DNA from: Corallium rubrum
Lineage: Eukaryota > Cnidaria > Anthozoa > Scleralcyonacea > Coralliidae
Assembly: GCA_964035015.1 (NCBI GenBank)
Contig: OZ036003.1
Coordinates: 569,501-633,500 of the forward strand
Direction of reading: 5' to 3'
Length of the DNA: 64,000 bases
In this document: piece after piece, positions 17,958-30,542 of the stretch
Layout of the letters: the number at the start of each line of letters is the position of its first letter
Position numbering within the stretch: the stretch's first letter is position 1
Notes under the pieces: model-generated
Told to the model about the DNA's origin: nothing
Database searches by the model: none
The model's input: only the letters and a program-made list of their open reading frames with translations
Position numbers and translations under genes: made by a program

Positions 17958-20129
17958 AGATGAAAGTTAACAAGATTAACATGTTTACATTTTCCAAAAT
18001 AAGGCCAAAGCTTGACCAAGGTCTCAACAAGGGTAAAGAAAGCATTTATAGTGTTTTAATACAGTGGCACTTGTGGCTACATAATTTGTCAAGATTGGTT
18101 GTTTGGTTGTCCAACTGTCTTGTTGAAAAAAACTGTGGGCCATAAAATATTAATTGAGGATAATATCCCAACACTAACATTAACCTCCGTTATTTAATAG
18201 TTGAGTTGGCTTTCTTTGTTATTTATCTGAATCTACGATACATCCCAAGAGGACCGATAATTAAAAATTCAAGGGCTGTATATTGATATTGCCCAGGTCA
18301 ACAGGAAAATATCTAGATATTGCCCTGGTCGTCATTGCCATCCAAGTTCCTTTGTTGAGAAAGCTTTAAAGCCAACAATGGTTTTCATGATTGTACAACA
18401 CAAAAACCCCTTGATAAGTCAATGAAACCTAGCATCACAAAATCAAAATAGTCAGTGAAAACGTTCGCTCACAGGTACGCAAAGCGTACATGTGACTACG
18501 GCTTTTTGCACAGAAACCGATATAAAGGAGACTATTAAAGATGAAAAGCATGAAAATGAGTGAAATGCAAACATACTGACACAAATCAATTGATAGTTAT
18601 TTTAATTTACAAATGTGTCTTACATTGTTCATTTCAGCATAGTACATACTATACATCTGTGCATTGAATATGGAGTGTAAAACGTTGACCTTAATTATTT
18701 TGAGAACAAGTATAGTCAAACCAGTCAATTTGTTCTTTTAGCTGAACATAGCCTAGCTATTTTATCATTTGTGTTCAAAAATTCAAACACACAAAGACAA
18801 AGAATACACCACAAAATTTAAGTCCATATCAATAAAGGACTAGCTACAAGATGTTCTTCAATTTCATTCTTTACTGGTTGAATCCAAATCTTTGCATCAT
18901 ATACTGCTAGTAATATACACCTTGAACAGTTTTCATGAAATGAGCTTGTAAATTCGTATTTTGCATTTACAGTAAATAACAATTCCAGTAATGGAGAATA
19001 TTTGTTGATAATAAAGTTTCCACAAGCCATAGAATTTTTGCATTCTTGAGCCATTGAAATGTGTACACTTATAGTAATAGTATTATCAGGACATATGCAT
19101 CATTCTGTGTATTCAGTTGCAATATTTTCAATTACAGGAAAATTATGTGGTGACATCATGATGATTAAACTACGTTTCTTTATGATTATCCATATCCAAA
19201 CATGATGTATATTAACAGCTACATCTTCACTGTGATTCGTGATCTGAAGTGTGTCATACAGTGGCTGCTTGGAGCACCTTTAATATGCCTCAACACGGTC
19301 ACGCTGATCTGCATCCTTCGCAATCACACACTGGCTGCAAGTAAGGATGATTAGCCTCAAGTCCTTTATCCTCAATGCTTTATCCATTATGATGCTGAAT
19401 AATTAATATCAAGGGGAAAAGTCTTGAGATGTCTCTTGTAAAAGTGTTGCAATATTCTGATTTTGCATCAAACATCTGCTACAGTAGCCAGACTTTAATG
19501 GACTTGAATGGTGAAAATGTGGTGTAGAATTTGGAAGAAGTACCATATACTTTTGTCAGTAAGTGGAATAACATTTTTTTGGTAATTGACAATTTGAGAC
19601 TGTACTGCATAACTGGATATTCCATATATTGTGTACTGGTCAATTTCTATAAAAAAATAAAAGACAAAGCCCATTATTAACAGTTGGAAATAATATTATT
19701 AAAACTTGACTAGTTAAGTAATCAAAGTAAATTAAAAAAGCAACTTACCTGCTATACAGTATGTCCAGTTGTGGTATGAGTCTGTTTCCCCATGCTTTTT
19801 TTGAATTAATAAAATTACTTCATGTAAAGTTGTTCCCATTGCATGGGAACATGTTCCCATTGCATGGGAACAATGTAATATTTAGCACTTATTTGTTTAT
19901 TGATCAATTGCATCTTTACTGTACATATACTCTATACAGTTTAAAGTGCCCCTTTTTAAAAAAGTTCGGCTCTTAGTTTTTTGAATAGTTGTCACTTTTA
20001 AAATATTCATGATCATGATAAAAAGGTTATTTGTAATACATATTTTATTTGCATTTGTGTCTCTAAATACATTGTATAGATAGCAATATCATTTGTCTGC
20101 CTTTCATTTAAATGATACCCAAATTGTTT
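17958..20129. other. mostly featureless AT-rich DNA
   Basis: Open frames at 17912-18145 and 18818-19054 are short and unremarkable. The part next to 20130 may belong to the 3' end of the Helentron, but its hairpin and terminus could not be fixed. Confidence 0.4.
19831..19872 (+). repeat. tandem 21-bp repeat of near-palindromic unit
   Basis: tgttcccattgcatgggaac plus one A occurs twice in a row; each unit is itself almost palindromic, so the pair can form a single long hairpin or two small ones. Confidence 0.8.
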
Positions 20130-20139
20130 TATGATCACT

Positions 20140-21178
20140 AAAATAGGTTTCTAAAATCCCTGAATTTACAGTTTGAGAAGTGGTTTTACAAATATATGAT
20201 CAATGACAGTTTTATTGTCTGTTGTGTAGTCTGACATTAATTGTAGATAGCTATTGTCCCTTACCATCACATTGTAGAGAGGTCTTCTATCTGTTTCACA
20301 GAGCCAGTTTACGTTGAAATCTCCAATTATTACACTTTCCTCAGCAGCAACTTAAAGGACAATTTCTCTCAATGCTGAACACAGTTGACTAATAGGAACT
20401 TTTGGTGAACGGTATATGGCAACGATTGTCAAGTTTGGATGACTTGTTACTTTGATCATTATGAATTCTCTAGAATGTTGTGGATGTAAGGATAACCAGC
20501 AACTAATGGCACTCTGCTATATACCGCTGTATCATAATAGGGTCGTCCGTTGTTTACACAAGAGTGACTGTCACTACGAAAGAACTCAAAACCATCAATG
20601 GTGTACATTTCATTTGGCTCTATCGGATTGAATCTTGTTTCTGTAAATACTGTTATATCGCTAGAGAGATAATTAAAATCTTTACGAACATCTTCAATGT
20701 GTTTATGGAGTGAACGTGCATTTAAATAACACAATTTCAAAACTGAATAATTTATTTTGTACAATGGAGAGATACAAAGTTGGAGGCTTCTTTCTGTTCT
20801 CAACTCTTCCATTTCACTTACAACTTTAGAATCAACAGAAATTTTGTCTTCACCAAGGTCAGTGACATACAATCCTTCAATCGTAGTTATTCGGCTCAAT
20901 GGGACATAATGTATGTGGGGAATTGCTCTTCGGGTGTTAAGGTTGACAACAATTTCAGTTTGAGTATCACCTTGAGATCTATGTACAGTCTTAGCAGCAG
21001 CTAGTCGCAGTGGAAATTGCTTTCTGACAACTTGAGCTGTTCTATTTCTACCAACAGCGAATTGTGTGGTGACTGGTTTAATTGGCGTCCATGTGCTCTG
21101 AATATTATTTTGTCGATAAAGCTGCCTGTTTTCATGTCTTGTCTTCTTACCAACTTGTTGTTGACCAAACTCTACCCA
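20140..21178 (-). pseudogene. Helentron helicase C-terminus plus APE-like endonuclease
   Basis: From 21177 downward one frame encodes the last helicase motifs: an FPLRLAAAKTVHRSQGDT block and a HYVPLSRITTIEGLY block typical of PIF1/Helitron helicases. Without a stop it runs into an endonuclease/exonuclease/phosphatase-type domain: LCYLNARSLHKH near 20730, TETRFNP near 20640, then, after a frameshift near 20350-20460 and an in-frame stop, GDFNVNW at about 20300 and a final SDH block at about 20130. These correspond to the catalytic N, E, D and SDH elements of AP endonucleases. The domain would cut target DNA for insertion. Confidence 0.8.
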
Positions 21179-21185
21179 TACTAGA

Positions 21186-22500
21186 AATACATAAATGCAA
21201 TATCCCCTCGCTCGCTTTTACAGCAACCCCCCCCCCCCCCCCTCTTGCGCTCTTTTTTATTGGAGGCCTGGAAATAGCTATTCCTGTCGGAACGCATTCT
21301 CGTACCCAGATCCTCGCGAATGGTCGGAACGATGAAAATATAGTTTTAATTATGGTAGAATATTTGAAATAAAAAAAAACACTCTATTTTTTGGAAGAAA
21401 AATGCCACAAAGAACAAAGAAAAATTTAAGGATGATATTTCGTAAAATATATTGAGATGAAGAAAATTTCACGTTGCCTCCAGGATTTGAACTCAATCTC
21501 ATTCACGTGCAAACCGACGACGGTAGCAGAACCACTACTGAAGCAGGCATCAAAATTTTATTAAAATATTAGGGTTATATTTTACAGTTCTTTCTTCCCA
21601 TGTTTACAAAGAACATCGCTTGGTATCTAAAAATATTTGCATTTTGAAAACTACTCAAAGTATATTCATTTATGGCATTTTAAATTTATTTAAACTAATA
21701 TAACAAAAACAATTCTTCATTTCGAAATCTGAATTGCTGAAAATGTTTTCACATACATGTTAATAAATATTTCAGCAGCATTTGCAGTCTTTGTACGTTT
21801 TACAAAAGAAGAAATGTTCCTTCTCCATTTTTATGCTAAATTATAAACAACCGCTAAGTCATATGTAGTTTTACAATAAGAAAGCCATTTAAAAGGAGAT
21901 AAGACGGCAGCCACAGGTCAAAAATACAACGTAAGGGGCATGGCAAGAAAAAACATGCAATGGATATGATACGTACTTCAAGGACACACAAAATATAAAA
22001 CATTAACAGTGATACTGATAGATGTAAACAGGGAAACTCAACAGTTTTGCTACTAAGTGTTCGTGATTACTGAGAGCGACTGCTCTATATTTTGACCGTA
22101 CCTTTATAAACTTTTCGGCCTTTGTCTTCGTTTCTTTCGAGTTTTGGTTTGACGGGTTTCCTTTTAGTCAAGTCTGAAGACTTTATATACGTAAACGTTG
22201 ATTTGTTTCTGTTCTTTTGAAAAGGATACGTATCCCAAAAACTCCTTTCTCAAGTCTTTTTGTCAAGAATAATATCAAATCTTTTTCAAATCTTTTTTGT
22301 CAAGAACTATATTGTTTCCAGTGCCCCACAATCTTCACCGCGCGTGGTCCGTCCACACATATATATATATATACAAATATTCAGATCGCTCAAACTGATT
22401 CGCATTTCAACACGCGTGTAAAGTGGACTCCACGCATGTCGAGATTAGCACCCTCACCGGGCTCTGGGCCTTCGGCCCTACGCCCGGCTCGGGGATTATA
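21186..22500. mobile_element. about 1.3-kb insertion inside the Helentron helicase
   Basis: The helicase coding signal stops at about 21185 and resumes at about 22505 at the next expected residues, so roughly 1.3 kb of foreign DNA sits between motifs. The insert has a poly-C run at about 21226-21242, AT-rich DNA and, at its right edge (about 22450-22497), a GC-rich hairpin ctgggccttcggccc within a longer fold. No coding region; a possible short ATAC direct repeat flanks it, too short to rely on. Type unknown. Confidence 0.5.
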
Positions 22501-22504
22501 CCTG

Positions 22505-25250
22505 ATGGTTTTCCAGGTTGATGTAACTGTACTAACTTAACAATATTACTGGCACCATTTGTCAGACCATCATCAGTTCTTACATTTATGGCAATTTCAG
22601 TTCTTTCACCTTCAGCAATCTGCAGCGTTGAAGCAAGCTGTTTAGTTTTTCTTGGGTCGTTTGGAATTTGCTTCGTTATTTTGTCTCTAAGCTCTGCAGA
22701 ATTAGCACTTATGACACTGTCATGAGCTTTTTTGTGTATTTTGCCCCTGTTGCTGCTTTATAAACTTGGTTAAATTCATCAACATTCAAGTTTTGTATAA
22801 ATAAAGGAGGTGCTTGTTTTGGACAGTTTGGTTCTGGAACTATTCTTCTATTCTTTAATCTTCAAAATATCATTTTCAGTATGATTTCCTTCTCTTAATC
22901 TTTTTAAAATTTCTGCAAATGGTTTACTCTCTCTTTGTTGCATTATTTTACGTAGTTCAAACATTCGAAAATGTTGTTTCCATAAATTTGGAGTAAGAAC
23001 ACCATATTCTGAGTTATCAAAATCTTTGAATATATAACCATCCATGATCGGATTTAATTGAAAAAAATCACCAATTGCAATTATGTTCATCCCACCAAAA
23101 TCGTCCTTGCTACCTTTAATGTCTTTTAATCGATTATTTATTTAGACATTAAACATACTGTTTCCAACCATAGATATCTCATCTAGTAATATCAGTTTTA
23201 CACTTCCTAGTTGACACCTTAAAGTGTTTAATCTGTTAGAATCTAGTGGTTTATAATTTCTTAAGGGCTGACATGCAGGTACTGCAAGAGCACTGTGTAT
23301 TGTATTGTATTGCCTCGAATGATAAATGCAGCTTTTCCTGTAGGAGCTAGAAGTAAGACATTAACTTGACTGAAGTCATCACCAGCTCTTGTATTATAGT
23401 ATTTAAATGCTGCTTGATAGATTGATTTTGTAAGATGTGATTTACCAACACCTCCACTTCCACTAAGAAACGAGTAAAATGGTTTGTCTGAAGTCTTTAT
23501 TAGGTGAAGAGTATGATAGAAAAATTCCTTTTGTTCTTTATTGAACATTTGCACCATTTCTCTATATTCGTCATCTGGCATTTCATTTAGAATAAGTAGT
23601 TCATTATTTGATGATGCAGAAGTAATGCCAATGCCGTGTGACAGATCATAGTTTTCATTCAAATCAGGATGTCAATCTATAGCCCCTTCATCTTCACCTT
23701 GGTGTTGAGTTACTGGTGCAATTAAATCAAATTGGTCTTCATCATTGTCAAAAGCTGGATTTAATTGTTCCTGGGCATTATTTAATTCTTCATTACAAAC
23801 TGCATAGAGCCTCGTTTGATCTCTTATTGAGTCTTGTAAAGTTAAATAATATTCTTCATAAGATGAATAATTACCAATTAAATCACTTTCCTCATTCCTC
23901 CATGGTGTAAAAAGCATAACTAATTCTCGATAGTGCTTCTCCGTGTAGGCTTCTTTATTAAACCAGACACACTTATGATTCTGGCTTTTGTTCGTTTTTT
24001 TTGGTTCTATTTTTATTAGATTTTTTGGACTTATTAATTGTGTTGGTGTCATCACAGACACAAAGTTCATCATCATTATTGTCATCATTATCTGATGTTT
24101 CTAATGGCAGATCATCAATATCCGGTTTTGTTGTTTTCTTTTGATATGATTTGTTATTAACACTATCATACCATGCTGCCCAGTCTGCTAAGGTTGCATT
24201 CTCAAGATTACCAGGTCGTTCAGTGTGTCTGTTTAAAATGTATTTCTTCACATTCATCTGGCATTTTTTTAATTTCACTTAGTGGTTTTAACAACTGAAC
24301 TCTTTCATTAGGTGGTGAGGTCGGTACGAAAACGACTTCTCTTGACGATTTTCTCATTGGTAATTGTAGAACTATGTACACAGCTTCTTGCGCACTAATT
24401 TCAACACTGTTTAAAAATTTATTACCAATATCTCTCACTTGCTGCTTAATACTTGCATTTCCTTCTCTTGCTTCAGCACATGCAGTACGAAGTAATTCAC
24501 CAATTCCTTTTTGTGCTTTGGATATATATGAAACAATATACATTGCACATGCATAGACATCAAGAACAAATTGAATGTCCATATTTGTTCTCCAGGCACG
24601 CAGACTTGCAGAGTTATAATTGTTATTCTGAGTTCATTGGGATTTCTTTTTAAAAATATTGTGGGACAGTTGAGAGATGATCGAATTACAAGCATATAGT
24701 CATGTTCAGGGACATTCAGTCTATCAGCTAATAATTGATCAGATGGGATATTTTCGGCTTCTTTCATGTCATTTAGCTCCTCCTTTATGTTTTTCCACAA
24801 AATTTTTAGTTTTCTAACATCACTTTGAAAAACACTATCATCTAGTGGATAAAGGGTTTTAGTTGACTTCATTGGTGGTTGTGGATAATTAAATCTACAT
24901 TCTTTTTTTGAATTTTTTCGACAAGTATGAGAATGTCTATGTGTTTGTCGATTAACAAGATTTATTAGGTCAGGCTTATTATTTGGTAGATGGTAAGTAA
25001 TTATTTGATCAATAAAAGAGTGACATCGTCATCTTTAGCAACACCAAATACTGGAGCATTTTCTAGCCATATTAACATATGAATATGGGGCGAACCTCGT
25101 TGCTGATACTCAACTCTATAGAACCAGTCTCTAATTTTTCCCAAAGGGACAATGTTGCTCATCAAGAATTCATTCAAGAATTTATTAAATTGGTAATCAA
25201 AATGTCTTGCACAAGTCACTAGGTCACTTTGGATGAGTCTGCATTTTTCT
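22505..25250 (-). pseudogene. Helentron Rep-helicase core
   Basis: Minus-strand pieces in order: the HUH Rep motif GSPHIHMLIWLE (ORF 25219-25001), a region ending in [14 protein letters not shown] with the Rep tyrosines (about 24530-24565), an acidic linker rich in Asn/Asp (24278-23672), then the PIF1-type helicase. The helicase has Walker A GSGGVGKSHLTKS (about 23440-23480), motif Ia LLLAPTGKAAF, Walker B LILLDEISMVG (about 23170-23200, followed by an in-frame TAA), motif III IGDFFQLNP (about 23050-23075) and a DGLTNGAS block at about 22560. Rep nicks and joins single strands in rolling-circle transposition while the helicase unwinds. Frameshifts near 24620, 24250, 23670 and 23260 and several stops mean it is not expressed as one protein. 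Confidence 0.85.
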
Positions 25251-25257
25251 TCCCAAT

Positions 25258-26781
25258 TTAATTCCTCCAGGTCATCCTCAGTACAATCTTTTTATGATCA
25301 ACAAGTTGCCCTAATATTTTAAGGAGATGTAACCATTTTGTTTCAACTGAGGAAAAGCTACAAAATAAAGTTGCAGGATCCAATTGACTTATCATTACAA
25401 AAAGATCTTTTTTAGCCTTTTCACAATATGGGGGTGTTCCTCTTAGTGCTCTTAAAAATTTGAAACCTTCGTCGTGATGAACAGTTCTTTCCAAACTACC
25501 TTGTTGCTTTAACTGTCCAGCTGTTAAACCTGTGTTACTTCTCTTAGATTTCCTTAACGCAATTTGGGATTTGCCTAAAAGTATTTGCATCTGTAGGTTT
25601 TTAGTCTTAAAGAATATATTCTCTACACACATTGCTGACAGAACAACTGACAGTATGTTCACTCCTGACAGTATGAGTTCACTCCAATCATCATTCTGGT
25701 AATCTTCATGATTTTTGGTAACATTTACATTATTGTCATCTCTATTTTTAGCATTATCTAAATTGTCTTTTTCATGTCCCATTCTATTATCAGACATATA
25801 AAAATTTTCCTGAAAGTTTTTGTGCCAGTGCTCATTAAAAACAATGCCTTCCTCACGATAAAGTGCACTATTCGTAGCTAGCCAAGATGCTACCTGAAAG
25901 ACTTTATGTGGCCTTATATTTAAAGACATTGAAGAACTTTTATATTGCAGTCGCCGTTGTAACTGAACTTTGATCGTTCCTATTTCATGTGGTAGTCTCG
26001 GCAATGTATTTACGGTATTGACAACATCAGCAGGAGCATTGACAACATTGCCATTTATCTTAAATTGTTTACCCCTCGGTGCTTGCATAAGCTTTAGAAA
26101 AGCTAATCTTGGTGCAACAAGTGTCCACTCTTACTGATTTAAATCAAAACGTTCTGGCTTTTCTGGAAATACCATCCCATTTTTTACAGCAAAAGGAGGT
26201 ATTTTATTCTTTTTTAAATGTTTTTCACATGTTCCACAGATCCACTCAATATTATCAACAGATATTTTATTCAACAAGTATTGTGACAGTGTGGTTTGAC
26301 ACTTTTAGTTTTTCAGCAGAATTAACACTATGCCTATACCACAACTGGTCACAACAAGTACACATATATATTGGGCCTTTTGATACACCTATGTGAAACC
26401 TATGACTAAGATCAGAAATTGAAACAGCATCACACTTTTTCCTTCTTCCATCACATTCTTGTTGTTTTGAGAGTCTATTCTGTCTGTGCTCATCAGATTC
26501 ATTCCATCTCCTATTTATATTATTTGCTTGCTTTGCCTGCAATCGATTCTGTTTATGCTCCTCAGATTCATTTGCTCTTCTTTCTTTATCATTTGCTTGC
26601 TGTGCCTGCAATCGATTTTGTCTGTGCTTATCAGATTCATTTGTTCTCCATTGCTGTGTATATTTCCGACATTTTTGAAGCCTGTTTTCTTTGGTTACAG
26701 CATTTTCTGCATTTTTTCGTTTTAAGTAATTCATGCATCTAGCTTGCAATTGCTTATTTCTAGTTTCTGGATCTTCAATTG
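25258..26781 (-). pseudogene. Helentron N-terminal region
   Basis: The frame 26749-26267 begins with three arginine/asparagine/glutamate-rich repeats (core NRLQA.QAN), then a CTCCDQLWYRHSV zinc-binding segment that is usual just before the Helitron N-terminal domain. The frame 26088-25258 (276 residues) continues with the IRPHKVFQVASWL segment and the FLRALRGTPPYCEKAKKDLFVMISQLD block found upstream of Rep in many animal Helitrons. A break lies between the two frames at about 26100-26270. The coding signal reaches about 26780, where it is cut by inserted repeat DNA. Confidence 0.75.
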
Positions 26782-28820
26782 CAGTGCCCCAAAAGTTAGC
26801 TTGTGGGCGCAGCTAACTTTCAAACGCTTTATATTCTGTGTGTGTGTGTGTGTGTGTGTGTTCGTTTGTTCATTCGTTCGTTCATTTGTTCGCTTGTTTG
26901 TTTGTTCGTTCGTTCGTTCGTTCATTCGTTCGTTCGTTCATTCGTTCGTTCGTTCATTCGTTCGTTCGTTCGTTTGTTCGTTCGTTCGTTCGTTCGTTCG
27001 TTCGTTCGTTCGTTCGTTCGTTCGTTCGTTCGTTCGTTCGTTCGTTCGTTCGTTCGTTCGTTCGTTCGTTAGGAATCAATAGTATATTTTTGACGCGACA
27101 TTTTAACGCGATTTTTTAACGCAACAGAGGAATCAATAGCAAGCGATATTTTTGATGCCACAGAAAGCAACCGGAAGTGAATTTGTTCTTTTTGGCGGCT
27201 TTTCAACAACATGTCAATTTCATCAAGTCCGAACAGTTTTGTGGGAGTTTTGTCTTCTAGACCAAGATTGTGGTGCCCTGAAAGTTTTGCGGTGCCCTGA
27301 AAGTTAGCTGCATGCAGGTTCAAACCGCTTTATATTCTGGCTGTGATTTCGTTCATTCGTTTGTTCATGAGGAATCAATAGAAACCAACATTGATGAAGC
27401 CTGAAGACTTTTGCTGGCCAAGATTAATTTGAGCTGGAGAAACGCATTTGCGAAAAGAAATATTATCGAGGTAAGTGAACTACGGTATCCTCATGAACAA
27501 AAATATGTTAAATCATTTATGGACCCTATTTATATAAAGAGCAGCTTGCTTTTGCTTCACTATGAAAATGCATACGTGTGGGCTTGGCCTATTCTTTCCC
27601 AGAGGCCAGAGCCAGAGCTATATAAAGATTTTCATTCTGAAGCAAAAAGCATTTATAGTGAACTTGATTTATATATATATATCTTAAAACTGTTCTTCCC
27701 CGTACTTACTTATACAGACTAGAAACTGATGATTTTTAAATATTTTTTGCTTTTTATTTAAGTCTTAATTATTTATGTAATTATATTCCTGGTGAGGATA
27801 TGGAAAATATGTCACTGTATATTTTCTACTAAAAACTTGCATCTATATAATAATAATTTAATGTTTATTGGTAGCGTTCTTGGTAGCTGAAATCAATTGG
27901 AACTATACCCTGTTCAGCCACTTATTGCCACTATATAGTATTAAAGTGATTAAAACAAAAACAGATTTTTGATATCTACTTTATTCATAATCATTTGGAT
28001 TTTGCATAAAGACAAAGTGAAGCCAAGAAGTTTGCATGCATCTCTCGAGCTGCAAAGATGAACATTCAAATCAAAAGAGCAATTAACCAACTAGAAATAC
28101 AGTACATGAGTACACAAATGGTGAATCCATATTATTAAACGTTCTAATTTTAATATTAAAATTAGAATGTTTCAACTAGAGGGGGCTTATTGATTTTAAG
28201 CCAAAAGGGGCTTATTGGAGGGAGTCGTATACAGTATTTAAGGCAGGGGCATAATAGAGTGAGCAACCATAATATAGGGAGCTTCATTCAATTTTCCAAC
28301 TCAGGGAGAAGGCAGGGGGAAAACCATATTTTAAACTTGATCCTTAGTCTTCTGTCAGTTATGCCTCCCTACCTCGCATGCTTGTACCTTTAGAACTATT
28401 TTGTCATACTGTAAACTTCCCATAAGCCCTTGCCTTATCTTTTTTATTATTTTTTACAGAATAGCCAAACTTCGTTGCAGTTATTTGCATAATCTCGTGG
28501 CTCGTGCCCATAGCCTGCAATCCTTTTGGCCAAGATGCACTCCACTCGGACACTGAATAGATATCTATTCTGTGACTCAGAGCACGGGTCTGGGAGCAGA
28601 ATGCATGGTTGAAGTACACACTGTACCAGTAATAACTTCATATAAATGATTTCCTCTAAAACGTGGGACTTAATACAAAAACGAACTTCCCCCGAACTGC
28701 AAAAGAATCTACTGAAATGCTCAAAATAACGTTAGCATAATGTGAAATTGTACAAAAGTCTAGCTGTGTGGCGCAGCTGCGTTTGACGTGACATTTTTAA
28801 CGCGATGTTTTGAATGCCAC
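26782..28820. other. repeat-rich insert between Helentron modules
   Basis: This stretch separates the peptidase module from the Rep part. It contains a (TG)n run, a long (TTCG)n array, two copies of a unit with aaagttagct ... cgctttatattctg (about 26785-26840 and 27290-27345), two copies of a unit with taacgcgat ... atgccacag (27100-27165 and 28785-28822), and a perfect 26-bp AT palindrome at 28142-28167. No supported gene; the short ORFs here are chance. Confidence 0.5.
26838..27071 (+). repeat. (TG)n followed by (TTCG)n microsatellite
   Basis: About 24 bp of TG, then more than 200 bp of TTCG tetranucleotide with scattered TTTG and ATTCG variants in the left half and almost pure units in the right half. 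The F-V-R-S open frames across it are artefacts. Confidence 0.97.
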
Positions 28821-29819
28821 AGGGCCTCGCTTTTTAGCATTGTGTCTGGTTTTTAGTTTTTTTGTCTCGCACTCGTCATTTTTGCCTGCTATCTCACATT
28901 TTTCATTACTTTCATTAGCGCACTTGTTTTTTTCATTGCAATTACCTAGTTGAGGCTTCTGATTATTGAGTAATTGCCGAATATTTTGATTATGATCAAC
29001 ACATGTCTCATTGACCAAAACACCTTTCATTTCAAAAGGCACACATGTTCCTCAATAAGAAGTAGCCTGAAAAAATGCAACTAAGTTTTCAAGGCCATCA
29101 ACAGTGAGCAAGACACATGTTCCAGAAAAACTTGGCATTCCCCACATATCCCTTGAGTGAGAATCAAAGATTCTATAACTGTTGTCCAACATGTTAAACA
29201 CAGCAACTGTGTTACAATCAATAGTTAACAAGCAACACTCATAATTTGTTTCTCCTCCAAAAAAGATCTCTGTAAATGCATTTTTTAGGGAAATATAAGG
29301 CCCATTATTATTTGTCATACCACTTAATGATTCCCCACTATAGGTTAAATTATATGTTTTCTCATTTAGTGATACCATAGCAGGAATATCAGTCAACAAC
29401 AAGAAATCTTTTTTAACAGAACCTTTAATACAATCATATAGACAGTTACCATGATACAAAACATTATTCAAATCAGGAGAATCCCACTTGTCAATACGTT
29501 TAATGCATCTAAAGATTATAGCAGTTAATCACATCGAAACGCATTGTCTACCTGCATTATCACCGAATTTCGACTGATCTCCTTGACTAAAATCAGCACG
29601 TACAGTTTCCAATACATTAATTATTTGATACAATGAAGGACCTGGGTTTTCTTCCACGTCATTTGACAACCTTAGAAGCAATGGTACATATACATGATAG
29701 CACATCATTTGATGAAACCAAGACATAACTTCATTTGATCTTTGATATTGCTCAATAACACGTTTTAATGTTGGCAAGTAAAACACACATCTAAATAAAA
29801 CATTAACATTGTGTTCCAA
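28797..29819 (-). pseudogene. 2A-like peptide plus cysteine-peptidase module of the Helentron
   Basis: The frame 29819-29529 encodes a hydrophobic/aromatic leader, then DVEENPGP at about 29660-29637, a match to the 2A ribosome-skipping signature D(V/I)ExNPGP. It continues with a NAGRQCVSM block whose Cys fits the nucleophile of a ubiquitin-peptidase-like (C76-type) domain. The frame 29471-29052 carries the C-terminal half with FDSHSRDMWGMP, holding the candidate catalytic His, and a GTCVLLTVDG strand. A frameshift near 29470-29530 divides them. The tail (29042-28797) is low-complexity and basic. The peptidase may process the polyprotein or remove ubiquitin; this is inference. 2A would release the leader from the peptidase. 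Confidence 0.65.
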
Positions 29820-29830
29820 AACGACCCTTT

Positions 29831-30542
29831 CAAACGACGTTCATTATCTTTACCTGCCATAAATATGCTGTGGCAGCCGATTCTTGATCGATATTGTTCT
29901 AATGTAATGCCCATTTTGAAGATTTCGCAGCTAAAATTTTGTGATTATGTTTCAAAATTATAATACATGACGTCACACTTGAAAATTTACAATAACAGAA
30001 AACCGCGTGTTTCCCGCGTGAGTTTAACGAATAAACGACGAGCACTCCACCACATGAACCACAGATTTCTTTCAATAGTTTCTCAATATTTCAATAGAGC
30101 GTAACCTTGACACTCAGTCAGACCGCTGGCTTGGGTCTGCCCAAAATTTTCCTTCTAAGAAAGTCTCGATAGCGTAACACAACACTTGACGCTCAGTCAG
30201 ACCACTGGCTTGGGTCTGCCCAAAACTTGCATTCAATAAAAAGTCTCGAGAGCGTATTAACACTTGACACTCAGTCAGACCGCTGGATTGGGTATGCGCA
30301 AAAATGTTCATTTCTTTAACAAAAATGAATAAGACAAGATGTTGAAAAACACCTAAAACAAACAAAGCACCCAAGTCAAACAAACAGACTTTGAACAGTA
30401 GGAGCGAAGTAGCTCAGTTAGAGATTTGTTTCAGTCTTTCAGAATCGATTCATGTAAAGGTAAGAAACGTCGGAGTTTTCTCACTACTCACTACTTCTTA
30501 CCTTGTAAATAAAACATAAAAACCTTTCCGAATAGAAAAGGT
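29831..30542. other. non-coding flank with a minisatellite
   Basis: Apart from the 30112-30310 repeat there is a degenerate tRNA-like stretch at about 30397-30450 (tagctcagttagag resembles an A box, but no good B box follows). No gene. Confidence 0.4.
30112..30310 (+). repeat. minisatellite, about 2.7 units of roughly 70-78 bp
   Basis: Three copies of cactcagtcagaccgctgg...ttgggtctgccc with diverging linkers containing aagtctcgatagcgt. Non-coding. Confidence 0.8.

Larger units (their letters stand above)
20130..29830 (-). mobile_element. decayed Helentron (Helitron with APE endonuclease and cysteine peptidase)
   Basis: Reading the minus strand from 29.8 kb leftwards, the domain order is: 2A-like peptide and cysteine-peptidase module, spacer, zinc-finger-like N-terminal Helitron region, Helitron N-terminal domain, HUH Rep nuclease with double tyrosine, PIF1-family helicase, and AP-type endonuclease. 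An endonuclease attached after the helicase is the defining feature of Helentrons. Frameshifts, in-frame stops and at least two insertions make it inactive. The termini were not found. Confidence 0.85.

Noticed and set aside
20459..20899. Independent LINE endonuclease
   Set aside because: It is in one frame with the Helitron helicase C-terminus, so it is the Helentron endonuclease.
26744..27119. Three overlapping F-V-R-S-rich open frames
   Set aside because: Produced by the TTCG tetranucleotide array in three registers.
27411..27722. 103-residue plus-strand frame
   Set aside because: No domain, low-complexity end, located among repeats; no support.
30397..30450. tRNA gene
   Set aside because: Only an A-box-like string; no cloverleaf or proper B box.
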